From contig NZ_LQMT02000025.1 in assembly GCF_001620365.2 (NCBI RefSeq), forward strand, positions 123,260-187,259: a stretch of 64,000 nt of DNA. The letters run 5' to 3'. The notes under the pieces are model-generated. The model saw nothing but the letters and a program-made list of their open reading frames with translations. It ran no database searches and was not told where the DNA came from. The stretch is from Amycolatopsis keratiniphila subsp. keratiniphila (GTDB lineage: Bacteria; Actinomycetota; Actinomycetes; Mycobacteriales; Pseudonocardiaceae). This document shows positions 48,744 to 56,251 of the stretch, one piece after another. Made by a program: the position numbers and the translations under genes. How positions within the stretch are numbered: position 1 is the stretch's first letter; each line of letters begins with the position of its first letter.

Positions 48744-49451
48744 GTGAGCCTCACCGAACTGCTGCTGCGGCCCGTGCTCGGGTCGCCCGCGAAACCGCTG
48801 ATCACGCACTACGACGACAAGCAGGGCAGCCGGGTCGAACTGTCCGTGGCGACCACGGTGAACTGGGCCGCCAAAACGGCGAACTGGCTGGTCGACGAGT
48901 TCGACGTCGAACCGGGCGACGAGGTCGCCGTGGTGCTGCCGTCGCATTGGCAGACCGCCGGTGTGCTGCTGGGCGCGTGGTGGTGCGGCGCCAGGGTGGT
49001 GATGGAGACCGCGGGCGCCCGGGTGGCGTTCGTCGCACCGGGCGGCGCCTCCGACGCGGCCGCGACCGCCGTCGTCTCGCTGCACCCCATGGGTCTCGGG
49101 CTGCCCGCCGGCTCCGTACCCGATGGAGCGATGGACTACCTGACCGAAGCCAGGCTTTCGGGTGACCAGTTCAGCCCGCTGTTCCCGGTACCCGGCGACA
49201 CTCCCGCACTGGGCTCGTCCACTGTGGACGAAGTGCTCGCCGAGGCTCGCTCTCGGGCTTCCGGGCTGGGACTGTCCGCCGAAGACCGCGTTCTGTCCAC
49301 TGTGGAATGGGTCGGCGCGGAAGGGATCCTGGCGGGTTTCCTGACTCCGCTGGCGGCGGGTGCGCATCTGGTCCAGGTCACCGACGCAGATCCGGCCAAA
49401 CTCGCTTCTCGGCGCGAAGCGGAGCGGACTACCGCGGATCTCCCCTCCTGA
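48744..49451 (+). CDS. TIGR03089 family protein
   Basis: Protein of 235 residues matching the actinobacterial TIGR03089 family, which resembles the N-terminal part of AMP-binding acyl-CoA synthetases (VNWAAKTANWLVDEFDVEPGDEVAVVLPSHWQTAGVLLGAWWCGA) but lacks the ATP-binding and adenylation motifs. It is therefore unlikely to be an active ligase. It follows the LCP gene by only ten bases; in Mycobacterium tuberculosis the same family also follows an LCP gene (Rv3267-Rv3268). Its role is unknown. A 24-bp hairpin starts two bases after the stop. Confidence 0.82.
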   Translation: MSLTELLLRPVLGSPAKPLITHYDDKQGSRVELSVATTVNWAAKTANWLVDEFDVEPGDEVAVVLPSHWQTAGVLLGAWWCGARVVMETAGARVAFVAPGGASDAAATAVVSLHPMGLGLPAGSVPDGAMDYLTEARLSGDQFSPLFPVPGDTPALGSSTVDEVLAEARSRASGLGLSAEDRVLSTVEWVGAEGILAGFLTPLAAGAHLVQVTDADPAKLASRREAERTTADLPS

Positions 49452-49453
49452 AA

Positions 49454-49508
49454 TGTCATGAAAGGGTCGTTCCTGACATATTTCGTCAGGAACGACCCTT
49501 TCATGACA
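49454..49508. terminator. 24-bp perfect hairpin between convergent genes
   Basis: Arms 49454-49477 and 49485-49508 are exact reverse complements with loop ATATTTC. The arm carries GAAAG-GGT-CGTTC, an imperfect small dyad. It starts two bases after the TIGR03089 stop and ends seven bases before the DoxX stop. Confidence 0.75.
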
Positions 49509-49515
49509 TACGGGG

Positions 49516-49941
49516 TCAGGCGTCCTGGAGCTGCTTCGCCTCACGCTTGCGTCCGAAGAGCGCGTGGTCGAGCGACAGTTTGCCGGGGTTGAAACCGAGC
49601 GCGAGCCCGGCGACCGCCAGGACCAGGACGAGTTCGTAACCGCCCTGTCCGGTGAGGCCGTTGTCGAGGTGCACCGAGAGCAGAGCGCCGACGGAGACCA
49701 CGACGAAGCCGAGGCCCACCAGCTGCGTCAGGAAACCGACGATGAACAAGATGGCTCCCACGATCTCCACCGCGATCGCGAAGATCGCCGCGAGCGTCGG
49801 GAGCGGGATTCCGGTCTGCTCGAAGAACTTCGCGGTGCCGTCGATCCCGTTTTCCCACTTCTGCAGGCCGTGTGCGAGGAAGACCACACCGACACCGATC
49901 CGGCCCAGCAGGAGGGCGACATCCTTGAAACGAGCGAACAT
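49516..49941 (-). CDS. DoxX-family membrane protein
   Basis: Integral membrane protein of 141 residues with four predicted helices (about 9-25, 50-69, 72-88 and 103-119) and the family start LLLGRIGVGVVFLAHGLQKW. DoxX proteins are often linked to respiratory oxidases or to redox and oxidative-stress complexes at the membrane. No partner gene (thiosulphate oxidase, SodA or SseA type) is present here. No clear ribosome site precedes the ATG at 49941. Confidence 0.85.
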   Translation of the reverse strand: MFARFKDVALLLGRIGVGVVFLAHGLQKWENGIDGTAKFFEQTGIPLPTLAAIFAIAVEIVGAILFIVGFLTQLVGLGFVVVSVGALLSVHLDNGLTGQGGYELVLVLAVAGLALGFNPGKLSLDHALFGRKREAKQLQDA

Positions 49942-50075
49942 CGGGTATCAGCTTTCTGGTCGGTGAATATTCAACTTACCCGGATCACGGTAGGGCACCG
50001 AACGCCTCCGGCGGCACCTCCGGAGCGTGATCGACAGGTACCCGACAGGAACTTCCGTACGGCAGAATCCCCTTC

Positions 50076-50528
50076 GTGACGGACGAACGACTGGTCGGGC
50101 TCTGGTCGGATGAGATCGTGCATCCGGGCAGCGTCGAGTCCGTCGACCTGGCGTTCCTGGACAACGGCTCCGGATGGCTCTATTGGTCGAGCTGGAGCTC
50201 CGAATTCGCGGTGTCGCGCTTCACCTGGGCGACTCCGGACGAACTGGTCTTGAATTTCCATCGCGCTCTCGGCGGCACGTGGTCGATCGAAGACGGTGTC
50301 ACCTGTCACGAAGTCGAGTCCGACGAGAAAGAAGAGTCCGTCATCCGGCTCGGCTACGAAATCGCGCCCGGCGAGGACCCGTTCGGCAATCCGGTGACCC
50401 TGCTCTCGCTGGACCGCCCGTTGGACGATCACCTCGCGGGATCACGGTTCGCCAGGGTCGAGAAAACGGAGTCGCTCAGCGACCCGTCCGTCGATGCTCC
50501 GCGGCCAGACCCGTCCAGCCGCCACTGA
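50076..50528 (+). CDS. Hypothetical acidic protein
   Basis: Unrecognised soluble protein of 150 residues, rich in Trp and acidic residues (GLWSDEIVHPGSVESVDLAFL, GWLYWSSWSSEFAVSRFTW). It looks like a compact beta-rich domain. GTG 50076 has CAGAAT about eight bases upstream. Its last 53 bases overlap the minus-strand gene ending at 50476, so the true 3' limits of both need checking. The final 20 residues (DAPRPDPSSRH) look like chance coding. Confidence 0.6.
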   Translation: MTDERLVGLWSDEIVHPGSVESVDLAFLDNGSGWLYWSSWSSEFAVSRFTWATPDELVLNFHRALGGTWSIEDGVTCHEVESDEKEESVIRLGYEIAPGEDPFGNPVTLLSLDRPLDDHLAGSRFARVEKTESLSDPSVDAPRPDPSSRH

Positions 50529-50904
50529 CGGCCAGCAACTCGAGCACCCGCTCCGCCTGTTCCGCGAATCCGGCCAGATCGGCGTGCAGCAACGCTATCC
50601 GCTCGGCGTCGAGCGGGACCTCGTCGTCGGCCCACAGCTCGATCACCGTGCTGACGGTCCACACGAGGAACTGGATGATCCGGATGAACTCCTCGGACGG
50701 CTCGTCGACGGCGCCGCGGTAGCCCGTCTCGATCTCGTCGCAGGCCGCGACCAGCTCCCGCAGCGGCCTGACGACGTCGGCCGCCGTCCCGTCCCACGCG
50801 GCCGACGGCCACGTGCGATCCCCGAGTTCGAGCCACAACCGCCAGCCGGCGATCAGCTCGGCCTCGTCGTGCGGTGTCCACGACACCGGAGCGAACCAGA
50901 ACAT
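50476..50904 (-). CDS. Hypothetical protein, immunity/SMI-like helical
   Basis: Unrecognised protein of about 142 residues, helical and rich in Trp, Glu and Asp (WTPHDEAELIAGWRLWLELGDRTW, ACDEIETGYRGAVDEPSEEFIRIIQFLVW). No membrane segment or signal peptide is convincing. The start at ATG 50904 is chosen because the longer version to 50997 adds an Arg/Cys-rich leader; ATG 50931 is another option. It overlaps the plus-strand hypothetical gene by 53 bases, tail to tail. No function is proposed. Confidence 0.55.
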   Translation of the reverse strand: MFWFAPVSWTPHDEAELIAGWRLWLELGDRTWPSAAWDGTAADVVRPLRELVAACDEIETGYRGAVDEPSEEFIRIIQFLVWTVSTVIELWADDEVPLDAERIALLHADLAGFAEQAERVLELLAVSGGWTGLAAEHRRTGR

Positions 50905-51010
50905 CCTTCGAGAGTGACACCGGCGGCCCATGATCGCCGTACTTCCGTGAAGCATCTCACCGAGGGTTAAACCGATCGCCTGCGCGAACCGGCGCATCTA
51001 ATCTCACACC

Positions 51011-51277
51011 GTGCCCGACACGAACCAGCCCTGGTCGGGCGACGACGAGAACTTCAACCGCGCCTGCCACGCACGCTGGCGCGAACGATTCAACCGCCTC
51101 GGCGACCGTCAGGGCGAGCAATGCGGCGGCTGCGCCTTCTGGGTCGCCTTGCACGGACGGCTCGGCGGCGACTACGGCGCCTGCACCAATGCGCGTTCGT
51201 CCTTCGACGGCGTGGTCCGCTTCGAACACGACGGTTGCATCGCTTTCACAGAACGCGGCGACGGATCTTTCGGCTGA
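51011..51277 (+). CDS. Small Cys-rich protein, DUF3027-like
   Basis: Protein of 88 residues with four Cys: CGGC (about 38-41), GACTN (about 58) and DGCIAF (about 75). The block CGGCAFWVALHGRLGGDYGA and the FDGVVRFEHDGC segment resemble the actinobacterial DUF3027 family, but this protein is only the short C-terminal form. The Cys pattern could bind a metal. GTG 51011 has TAATCT six bases upstream and no ribosome site, so the message is probably leaderless. A 25-bp hairpin follows 10 bases after the stop. Confidence 0.7.
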   Translation: MPDTNQPWSGDDENFNRACHARWRERFNRLGDRQGEQCGGCAFWVALHGRLGGDYGACTNARSSFDGVVRFEHDGCIAFTERGDGSFG

Positions 51278-51287
51278 TGCATCCGGA

Positions 51288-51342
51288 GTACATGAAGGCC
51301 CCCTTCCTTGCGCCTATCGCAAGGAAGGGGGCCTTCATGTAC
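51288..51342. terminator. 25-bp perfect hairpin between convergent genes
   Basis: Arms 51288-51312 and 51318-51342 are exact reverse complements with loop CCTAT. Each arm carries GAAGG-CCC-CCTTC. It fills almost the whole 76-base gap between the small Cys-rich gene and the acyl-CoA dehydrogenase gene. Confidence 0.78.
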
Positions 51343-51353
51343 TTACCGCAGAT

Positions 51354-52526
51354 TCAGCCCTTGAGCAGGGCGCGCGCCATGACCATGCGCTGGATCTGGT
51401 TGGTGCCTTCATAGATCTGCGTAATCTTCGCGTCACGCATCATGCGCTCCACCGGGAAGTCGCGCGTGTAGCCCGCGCCGCCGAAGAGCTGCACCGCGTC
51501 CGTGGTCACCTGCATCGCGATGTCCGACGCGTACGCCTTCGCGGCCGCGGCCATGTAGCCGCCACGCGAGTCGCCACGCTCGGTCGCCGCCGCGGAGGCG
51601 TAGACGAGGTTCCGGGCGGCTTCGATCTTGATGCCCATGTCGGCCAGCATGAACTGGACGCCCTGGAACTCCGAGATCGACTTGCCGAACTGCTTGCGCT
51701 CCTTGACGTACGCGATGGAGGCGTCGAGCGCGCCCTGCGCGATGCCCAGCGCCTGCGCGCCGATGGTCGGCCGGGTGTGGTCGAGAGTGCGCAGCGCGGT
51801 CTTCAGGCCGGTGCCGGGCTCGCCGATGATGCGGTCGGCCGGGATGGTGCAGTTCTCGAAGTGGATCTCGCGGGTCGGCGAGCCCTTGATGCCGAGCTTC
51901 CGCTCCTTCGAGCCGACGGTGAAGCCGGGGTCGTCCTTGTGCACGACGAACGCGGAGATCCCGTTGGCCTTCTTCTCGGCGTTGGGGTCGGTCACCGCCA
52001 TCACGGTGTACCAGGACGATTCACCCGCGTTGGTGATCCAGCACTTGGTGCCGTTCAGCACCCAGTGGTCGCCGTCGAGCTTCGCACGGGTGCGCATCGA
52101 GGCGGTGTCCGAGCCGGCTTCGCGCTCCGAAAGCGCGTAGGACGCCGAGGCCTCACCGGAGGCGATCGAAGGCAGCACGAGCTTCTTGAGGTCTTCCGAC
52201 GCCGAAAGGATGATCGGCACCGTGCCCAGCTTGTTGACCGCCGGGATGAGCGACGCCGACGCGTCGACGCGCGCGACCTCTTCGATGACGATGCAGGCGG
52301 CGATGGCGTCCGCGCCCTGGCCGTCGTAGGCCTCTTCGATGTGGACGGCGTTGAAACCCGACTTGACCAGCGCGTTGTACGCCTCGATCGGGTAGCGCTC
52401 GTTCTCGTCGACCTCGGCCGCGTACGGCTCGATCTCCTTCTCCGCGAGGGCACGCACCGCGGCCCGCAGCTCCTCGTGCTCTTCGGCAAGCTGGTACAGA
52501 CCCGGGCCGTCAGACACCTTCGTCAC
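51354..52526 (-). CDS. Acyl-CoA dehydrogenase (FadE25-like)
   Basis: Flavoenzyme of 390 residues that forms a trans-2,3 double bond in acyl-CoA during fatty acid or branched-chain degradation. Signatures are ASYALSEREAGSDTASM (about 128-144), KCWITNAGESSWY (about 161-173) and the catalytic Glu in QIYEGTNQIQRMVMARALLKG at the C terminus. GTG 52526 is the longest start; GTG 52517 is better spaced from AGAAGAGG. In mycobacteria fadE25 lies just before purE-purK, as here. It is divergent from an acyl-CoA ligase gene with a dyad between them. Confidence 0.92.
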   Translation of the reverse strand: MTKVSDGPGLYQLAEEHEELRAAVRALAEKEIEPYAAEVDENERYPIEAYNALVKSGFNAVHIEEAYDGQGADAIAACIVIEEVARVDASASLIPAVNKLGTVPIILSASEDLKKLVLPSIASGEASASYALSEREAGSDTASMRTRAKLDGDHWVLNGTKCWITNAGESSWYTVMAVTDPNAEKKANGISAFVVHKDDPGFTVGSKERKLGIKGSPTREIHFENCTIPADRIIGEPGTGLKTALRTLDHTRPTIGAQALGIAQGALDASIAYVKERKQFGKSISEFQGVQFMLADMGIKIEAARNLVYASAAATERGDSRGGYMAAAAKAYASDIAMQVTTDAVQLFGGAGYTRDFPVERMMRDAKITQIYEGTNQIQRMVMARALLKG

Positions 52527-52561
52527 CTCTTCTAACCGCGTTTGGGAGTTTGACCGATGTT

Positions 52562-52596
52562 AGCGCTCGTTCACATGGTGCGACATCGCGAGCGCT
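52562..52596. promoter_or_regulatory. Dyad in the divergent fadE/ligase promoter region
   Basis: AGCGCTCG (52562-52569) and CGAGCGCT (52589-52596) are exact reverse complements 19 bases apart, in the 102-base gap between two divergent fatty-acid genes. Two TTTGACCG blocks flank it (52552-52559 and 52603-52610). A shared regulator of lipid genes would be expected here; none is encoded in the window. Confidence 0.5.
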
Positions 52597-52631
52597 TGTG
52601 TCTTTGACCGCAAAGTCCGTACGTTCGAGTG

Positions 52632-54281
52632 ATGGAGCTCACCCCGTTCCCCCGGTCGCTCGATTATCCCGAGGTCCCGGTCGGCTCGGTGCTCGCAGGC
52701 GCCGCTGCTCGCTGGGGCTCCCGCACGGCCTTCGCCCACGGAGACCAGAGCCTCACCTTCGCCGAGACGTACAGCGCGGCCTGCCGGTTCGCGAACGCCC
52801 TGCGTGCCGAGGGCATCGGGCGGGGCGACGTCGTCGCGCTCCACCTGCCGAACTGCCTGGCGTACCCGGTCGCCTACTACGGAACGCTGCTCGCCGGGGC
52901 CACCTTCAGCCCGGCGAATCCCCTGCTCCCACCGGAGGACCTCGCCCTCCAGCTGGCCGACGCCCGGGCGGTCGCCGCCGTCACCGTCGGCCCGGTCGCG
53001 CGCGTTCTCGCTTCGGTGCGTGATCGGACGTCGGTCCGGCTGACCATCGTCGTTCACCCGCCGGAGGGACTTGGGCAGGGCGAGGTCGAGTTCACGGAGT
53101 TCCACTCCGGTCACTCCGACGAGCGGCCGGACGTCGAGATCGACATCTACCGCGATCTCGCCCATCTGGCGTACACCGGCGGCACCACCGGACGCTCGAA
53201 AGGTGTCCGCCTGCCGCATCGGAACGTCGTGGTCAACAGCCTGCAAAGCTCCTGCTGGCGGCTGGGCGCTGTCCCCGCTGTCGACGAGTCGGGAGACGTG
53301 ATCGTCGACCAGTTCGGCGGCCCGGACGAGTGGCCGTCGCGGATCGGCACCGGGATAGCCCTCAACCTGACGCCGTGGTTCCACGCCATGGGCACCATCG
53401 CCGCGCTCAACGTCCCACTGCTCGACGGCGGCACCATCGTCCTGCACGACCGCTTCGACCCGGCCGCGTACGTGGCCGACGCCGAACTGCTGCGGGTCAC
53501 CACGATCGGCGGCGCGCCCGCGCTGTTCGCCGCGTTGCTCGCCTGCCCCGAGTTTCACACAGCCGACCTGTCTTCGGTACTGACCATCGGCTCCGGCGCG
53601 GCGCCGATGAACCACGAGATGATCCGCGCGCTGCAGAAACGCTTCCCCGGCGTGCTCATCATCGAGGGTTACGGTCTCACCGAGGTCACCATGGGAGCCG
53701 TCATCGCGCCGGCCTACCGCTCCGCGGTCCGGAAGGTGGGCTCGGTCGGCCTTCCTCTCCCCGACACCGAGATCAAGATCGTCCCGGCCGAAGGCGGCGA
53801 AGATCCTTTGCCCGCCGGGGAAAGCGGCGAGGTCTGCCTGCGCGGCCCGCAGGTGATGACCGGCTACCGCGACCGCCCCGAGGAGACCGCGGCCGCGCTC
53901 GTCGACGGCTGGCTGCACACCGGCGACATCGGCATCCTCGACGAGGACGGCTATCTGTCCATTGTGGATCGTAAAAAGGACATGCTGCTGTACAAGGGAT
54001 ACAACGTCTTCCCGCGCGAGCTCGAAGAGCTGCTGATCACCCTGCCCGGCGTCTCGGCGGCGGCCGTCGTCGGCAAACCGGACACCGAGGTCGGCGAACT
54101 GCCGGTCGCGTTCGTGGTGCGCAGCGACGAGAACGTCACCGCCGAACAACTGCTGGAAGCCGTCGGCGCACGCGTCCTGCCGTACAAACGGCTGCGGGCG
54201 ATCCACTTCGTCGACCAGATCCCGGTCTCGGCGGCCGGGAAGGTGCTCAAACGGGAATTGCGGAAGCAGCTCGCCGACTGA
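52632..54281 (+). CDS. AMP-binding acyl-CoA ligase (4-coumarate/fatty-acid type)
   Basis: Adenylate-forming enzyme of 549 residues that activates a carboxylic acid with ATP and transfers it to CoA. Core motifs are LAYTGGTTGRSKGVRLPH (about 183-200), WFHAMGTIAALN, GYGLTEVTMG (about 346), WLHTGDIGILDEDGYL (about 423), GYNVFPRELEELL (about 456) and the catalytic Lys in PVSAAGKVLKREL (about 530). ATG 52632 is chosen because TACGTT lies six bases upstream; the GTG three bases earlier is possible. It pairs by position with the acyl-CoA dehydrogenase. The acid is not identified; 4-coumarate-like and medium-chain acids are both possible. Confidence 0.88.
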   Translation: MELTPFPRSLDYPEVPVGSVLAGAAARWGSRTAFAHGDQSLTFAETYSAACRFANALRAEGIGRGDVVALHLPNCLAYPVAYYGTLLAGATFSPANPLLPPEDLALQLADARAVAAVTVGPVARVLASVRDRTSVRLTIVVHPPEGLGQGEVEFTEFHSGHSDERPDVEIDIYRDLAHLAYTGGTTGRSKGVRLPHRNVVVNSLQSSCWRLGAVPAVDESGDVIVDQFGGPDEWPSRIGTGIALNLTPWFHAMGTIAALNVPLLDGGTIVLHDRFDPAAYVADAELLRVTTIGGAPALFAALLACPEFHTADLSSVLTIGSGAAPMNHEMIRALQKRFPGVLIIEGYGLTEVTMGAVIAPAYRSAVRKVGSVGLPLPDTEIKIVPAEGGEDPLPAGESGEVCLRGPQVMTGYRDRPEETAAALVDGWLHTGDIGILDEDGYLSIVDRKKDMLLYKGYNVFPRELEELLITLPGVSAAAVVGKPDTEVGELPVAFVVRSDENVTAEQLLEAVGARVLPYKRLRAIHFVDQIPVSAAGKVLKRELRKQLAD

Positions 54282-54284
54282 CGC

Positions 54285-54908
54285 TCAGCGGCCGCGGAGG
54301 TTGCCGATCACGAACTCCGCGGCCTTGAGTGCCACCGCACACCTGTCATCGCCCCAGTACTGCGACTTGGCGTCGTTGACCTGGGAATATTGGAACTCCA
54401 GCAGTTCGGTGTCCGTGGCTCCGACCTCGACAGTGCAGGCTTTGAGCGTGGAACCGTTGTACTCGAAGGTCGGCGGATTCCCCACCTGTTCGACCGCGGG
54501 AAGGCCGCTGATCGACAACTCCCGCCAGTGGGAAAACTTCGACGGATCCCGCTTGTGCTGGTCCACCCGCTCCTCAAGACTGCCCGTGGCCGCCCGAGGA
54601 ATCCCTACGGTCAGCGAGCCCGCGCGAAACTGGTCCCACTTGCAGGCGCGGTCATATCCGACGGAGTACCGCTCCGCTTTCACCTTGTCCGGCGGATCAG
54701 CGATCAGCGCGGCGACTTCAGCACGACCGAGAACGCCACAAGGGTCCACATTGAAGGAATCCAAGGGCAGTGGATCCTGCACCGGCGCGGCGGGGATCGC
54801 AGGCCCCGTCAGAGCACGCGTCGGCGGCGCGTCGAGGACTTTGCCGAATCCACAACCGACAACAAGCGATGCCGGCAAGATACAGATGCCCAAGAACAAG
54901 GATCGCAC
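54285..54908 (-). CDS. DUF3558 lipoprotein
   Basis: Predicted lipoprotein of 207 residues. The signal peptide ends in lipobox SLVVGC (Cys about residue 18), and the mature part belongs to the DUF3558 family of actinobacterial lipoproteins (DPCGVLGRAEVAALI, ACKWDQF, SQYWGDDRCAVALKAAEFV). Conserved Cys residues suggest two disulphides. GTG 54908 is chosen from GGAAGGA six bases upstream. It is the second gene of a tandem pair and ends three bases from the ligase gene stop. Its DNA has lower GC than the neighbours. Function of the family is unknown. Confidence 0.82.
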   Translation of the reverse strand: MRSLFLGICILPASLVVGCGFGKVLDAPPTRALTGPAIPAAPVQDPLPLDSFNVDPCGVLGRAEVAALIADPPDKVKAERYSVGYDRACKWDQFRAGSLTVGIPRAATGSLEERVDQHKRDPSKFSHWRELSISGLPAVEQVGNPPTFEYNGSTLKACTVEVGATDTELLEFQYSQVNDAKSQYWGDDRCAVALKAAEFVIGNLRGR

Positions 54909-54936
54909 ATTTTGTCCTTCCAACACTCGCAGAATG

Positions 54937-55554
54937 TCAATGGCCGCGGAGGGTGCCGATCACAAGCTCCGCGGCCTTGAGCACACCCGCACACCGATCG
55001 GTGCCCCAATACTGCGAATCAACCCCATCGGGATACATGTAGTCGAACTCGAGAGCCTCATCGTCCGACACACCGACCACCATCGCGCACGACTTCATGT
55101 CTCCGAGCAAATGGTACTGCGCCGCAGGCAGACCTTCGATCGACAATTCCCTCCACCCGGAGTATGTGCCCTGATTGCCGGCACTGAGCGCCGTCAGTCC
55201 GGCAAGGCTTTTTTCTTTCACTGCCGGGCTCTGCACACGCAACTGCGGCGCGTCCCGGATGACCCACGCACACCCTGTCAAAGGAGGATCCGCCCGGCTG
55301 GGCTTGACTCGATCCGGCGGATCGATGACCAGCGCGGCGATATCCTCGCGTTTCAGCGCGCTGCAAGGGTCTGCTCGAAAAGACGCGAGATCAATGGGCT
55401 GCTCGACCGGCGTAACCGGGATCGCGCCTCCCGCTTTGGCCGGCGTCGGCCGTTCCTTGAGCAACGGGTCAGGCTTGCCCGGACCGCACCCGCCCATGAG
55501 CACAGCCGCCGCGAGTACGGCGATGGCCACAAACTTGGTGAGACGTGCTTCCAT
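54937..55554 (-). CDS. DUF3558 lipoprotein (paralogue)
   Basis: Predicted lipoprotein of 205 residues with lipobox VLMGGC (Cys about residue 21) and a DUF3558 domain. It aligns with the next gene over its whole length (DPCSALKREDIAALVIDPPDRVKPS, SGWRELSIEGLPA, SQYWGTDRCAGVLKAAELVIGTLRG), so the two arose by tandem duplication and then diverged. ATG 55554 is the natural start of the signal peptide; GTG 55557 is possible. The gap to the second gene is 28 bases, so they form one operon. Confidence 0.82.
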   Translation of the reverse strand: MEARLTKFVAIAVLAAAVLMGGCGPGKPDPLLKERPTPAKAGGAIPVTPVEQPIDLASFRADPCSALKREDIAALVIDPPDRVKPSRADPPLTGCAWVIRDAPQLRVQSPAVKEKSLAGLTALSAGNQGTYSGWRELSIEGLPAAQYHLLGDMKSCAMVVGVSDDEALEFDYMYPDGVDSQYWGTDRCAGVLKAAELVIGTLRGH

Positions 55555-55694
55555 CACCCGCGCCTGATCCCGAAACACTCCTGTATCACCTGCTCCCCCC
55601 ACCGCCGGCCATTCTGACCAGCAGTGCCCGCACGACACTTTACTGTGACGACTCACGCCCGCAAGCAGGGTTCCAAGGAGTCAACTGCTGGTGT

Positions 55695-55712
55695 TGGTTC
55701 GATGGCGAACCA
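55695..55712. terminator. Small hairpin downstream of purE
   Basis: TGGTTCG-ATGG-CGAACCA is a perfect seven-bp stem with a four-base loop, 30 bases beyond the purE stop on the minus strand. There is no U-run. The rest of the 187-base gap to the lipoprotein gene shows nothing recognisable and has lower GC. Confidence 0.4.
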
Positions 55713-55741
55713 CCGCATTCAGAGGAGGAAATAGCGCGGAT

Positions 55742-56239
55742 TCAGCCTTCGACGCGTTTCCGCAGCGCGGCGTCCTTGTCCAGCACCAGCTGCTCCAGAT
55801 CCGCCTGGAACCGCGCCATTTTCGCCTGAAGCTCCACATCGGACGCGGCGAGGATGCGCACCGCGAGCAGCCCCGCGTTGCGCGCCCCGCCGACGGAGAC
55901 CGTCGCGACCGGGACACCGGCGGGCATCTGCACGATCGAGAGCAGCGAGTCCATGCCGTCGAGGTACTTCAGCGGCACCGGCACCCCGATCACCGGCAGC
56001 ACGGTCGCCGAAGCGACCATGCCCGGCAGGTGCGCGGCACCGCCCGCGCCCGCGATGATCACGCGCACACCGCGCGAGGCGGCCGACGTCGCGTAGTCGA
56101 GCATCCGCTGCGGAGTGCGGTGCGCCGAGTAGACGCCGACTTCGTATCCGATGCCGAACTCGGCCAGCGCCTGCCCGGCCGCTTCCATCGTCGGCCAGTC
56201 CGAATCGCTGCCCATGATCAGGCCAACCTGCGGCGACAT
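55742..56239 (-). CDS. purE: N5-carboxyaminoimidazole ribonucleotide mutase
   Basis: Class I PurE of 165 residues, which moves the carboxylate of N5-CAIR to give CAIR in purine synthesis. Conserved features are GLIMGSDSDWPTM (about 6-18), SAHRTPQRM (about 43, catalytic His) and GAGGAAHLPGMVAS (about 68-81). The ATG is eight bases after AGGAGT, and the gene lies 12 bases downstream of purK, so the pair works as one unit. Confidence 0.95.
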   Translation of the reverse strand: MSPQVGLIMGSDSDWPTMEAAGQALAEFGIGYEVGVYSAHRTPQRMLDYATSAASRGVRVIIAGAGGAAHLPGMVASATVLPVIGVPVPLKYLDGMDSLLSIVQMPAGVPVATVSVGGARNAGLLAVRILAASDVELQAKMARFQADLEQLVLDKDAALRKRVEG

Positions 56240-56251
56240 ACTCAGTTACTC

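Noticed and set aside
50076..50904. Toxin-antitoxin pair
   Set aside because: The genes are convergent rather than in tandem, and neither resembles a known toxin or antitoxin family.
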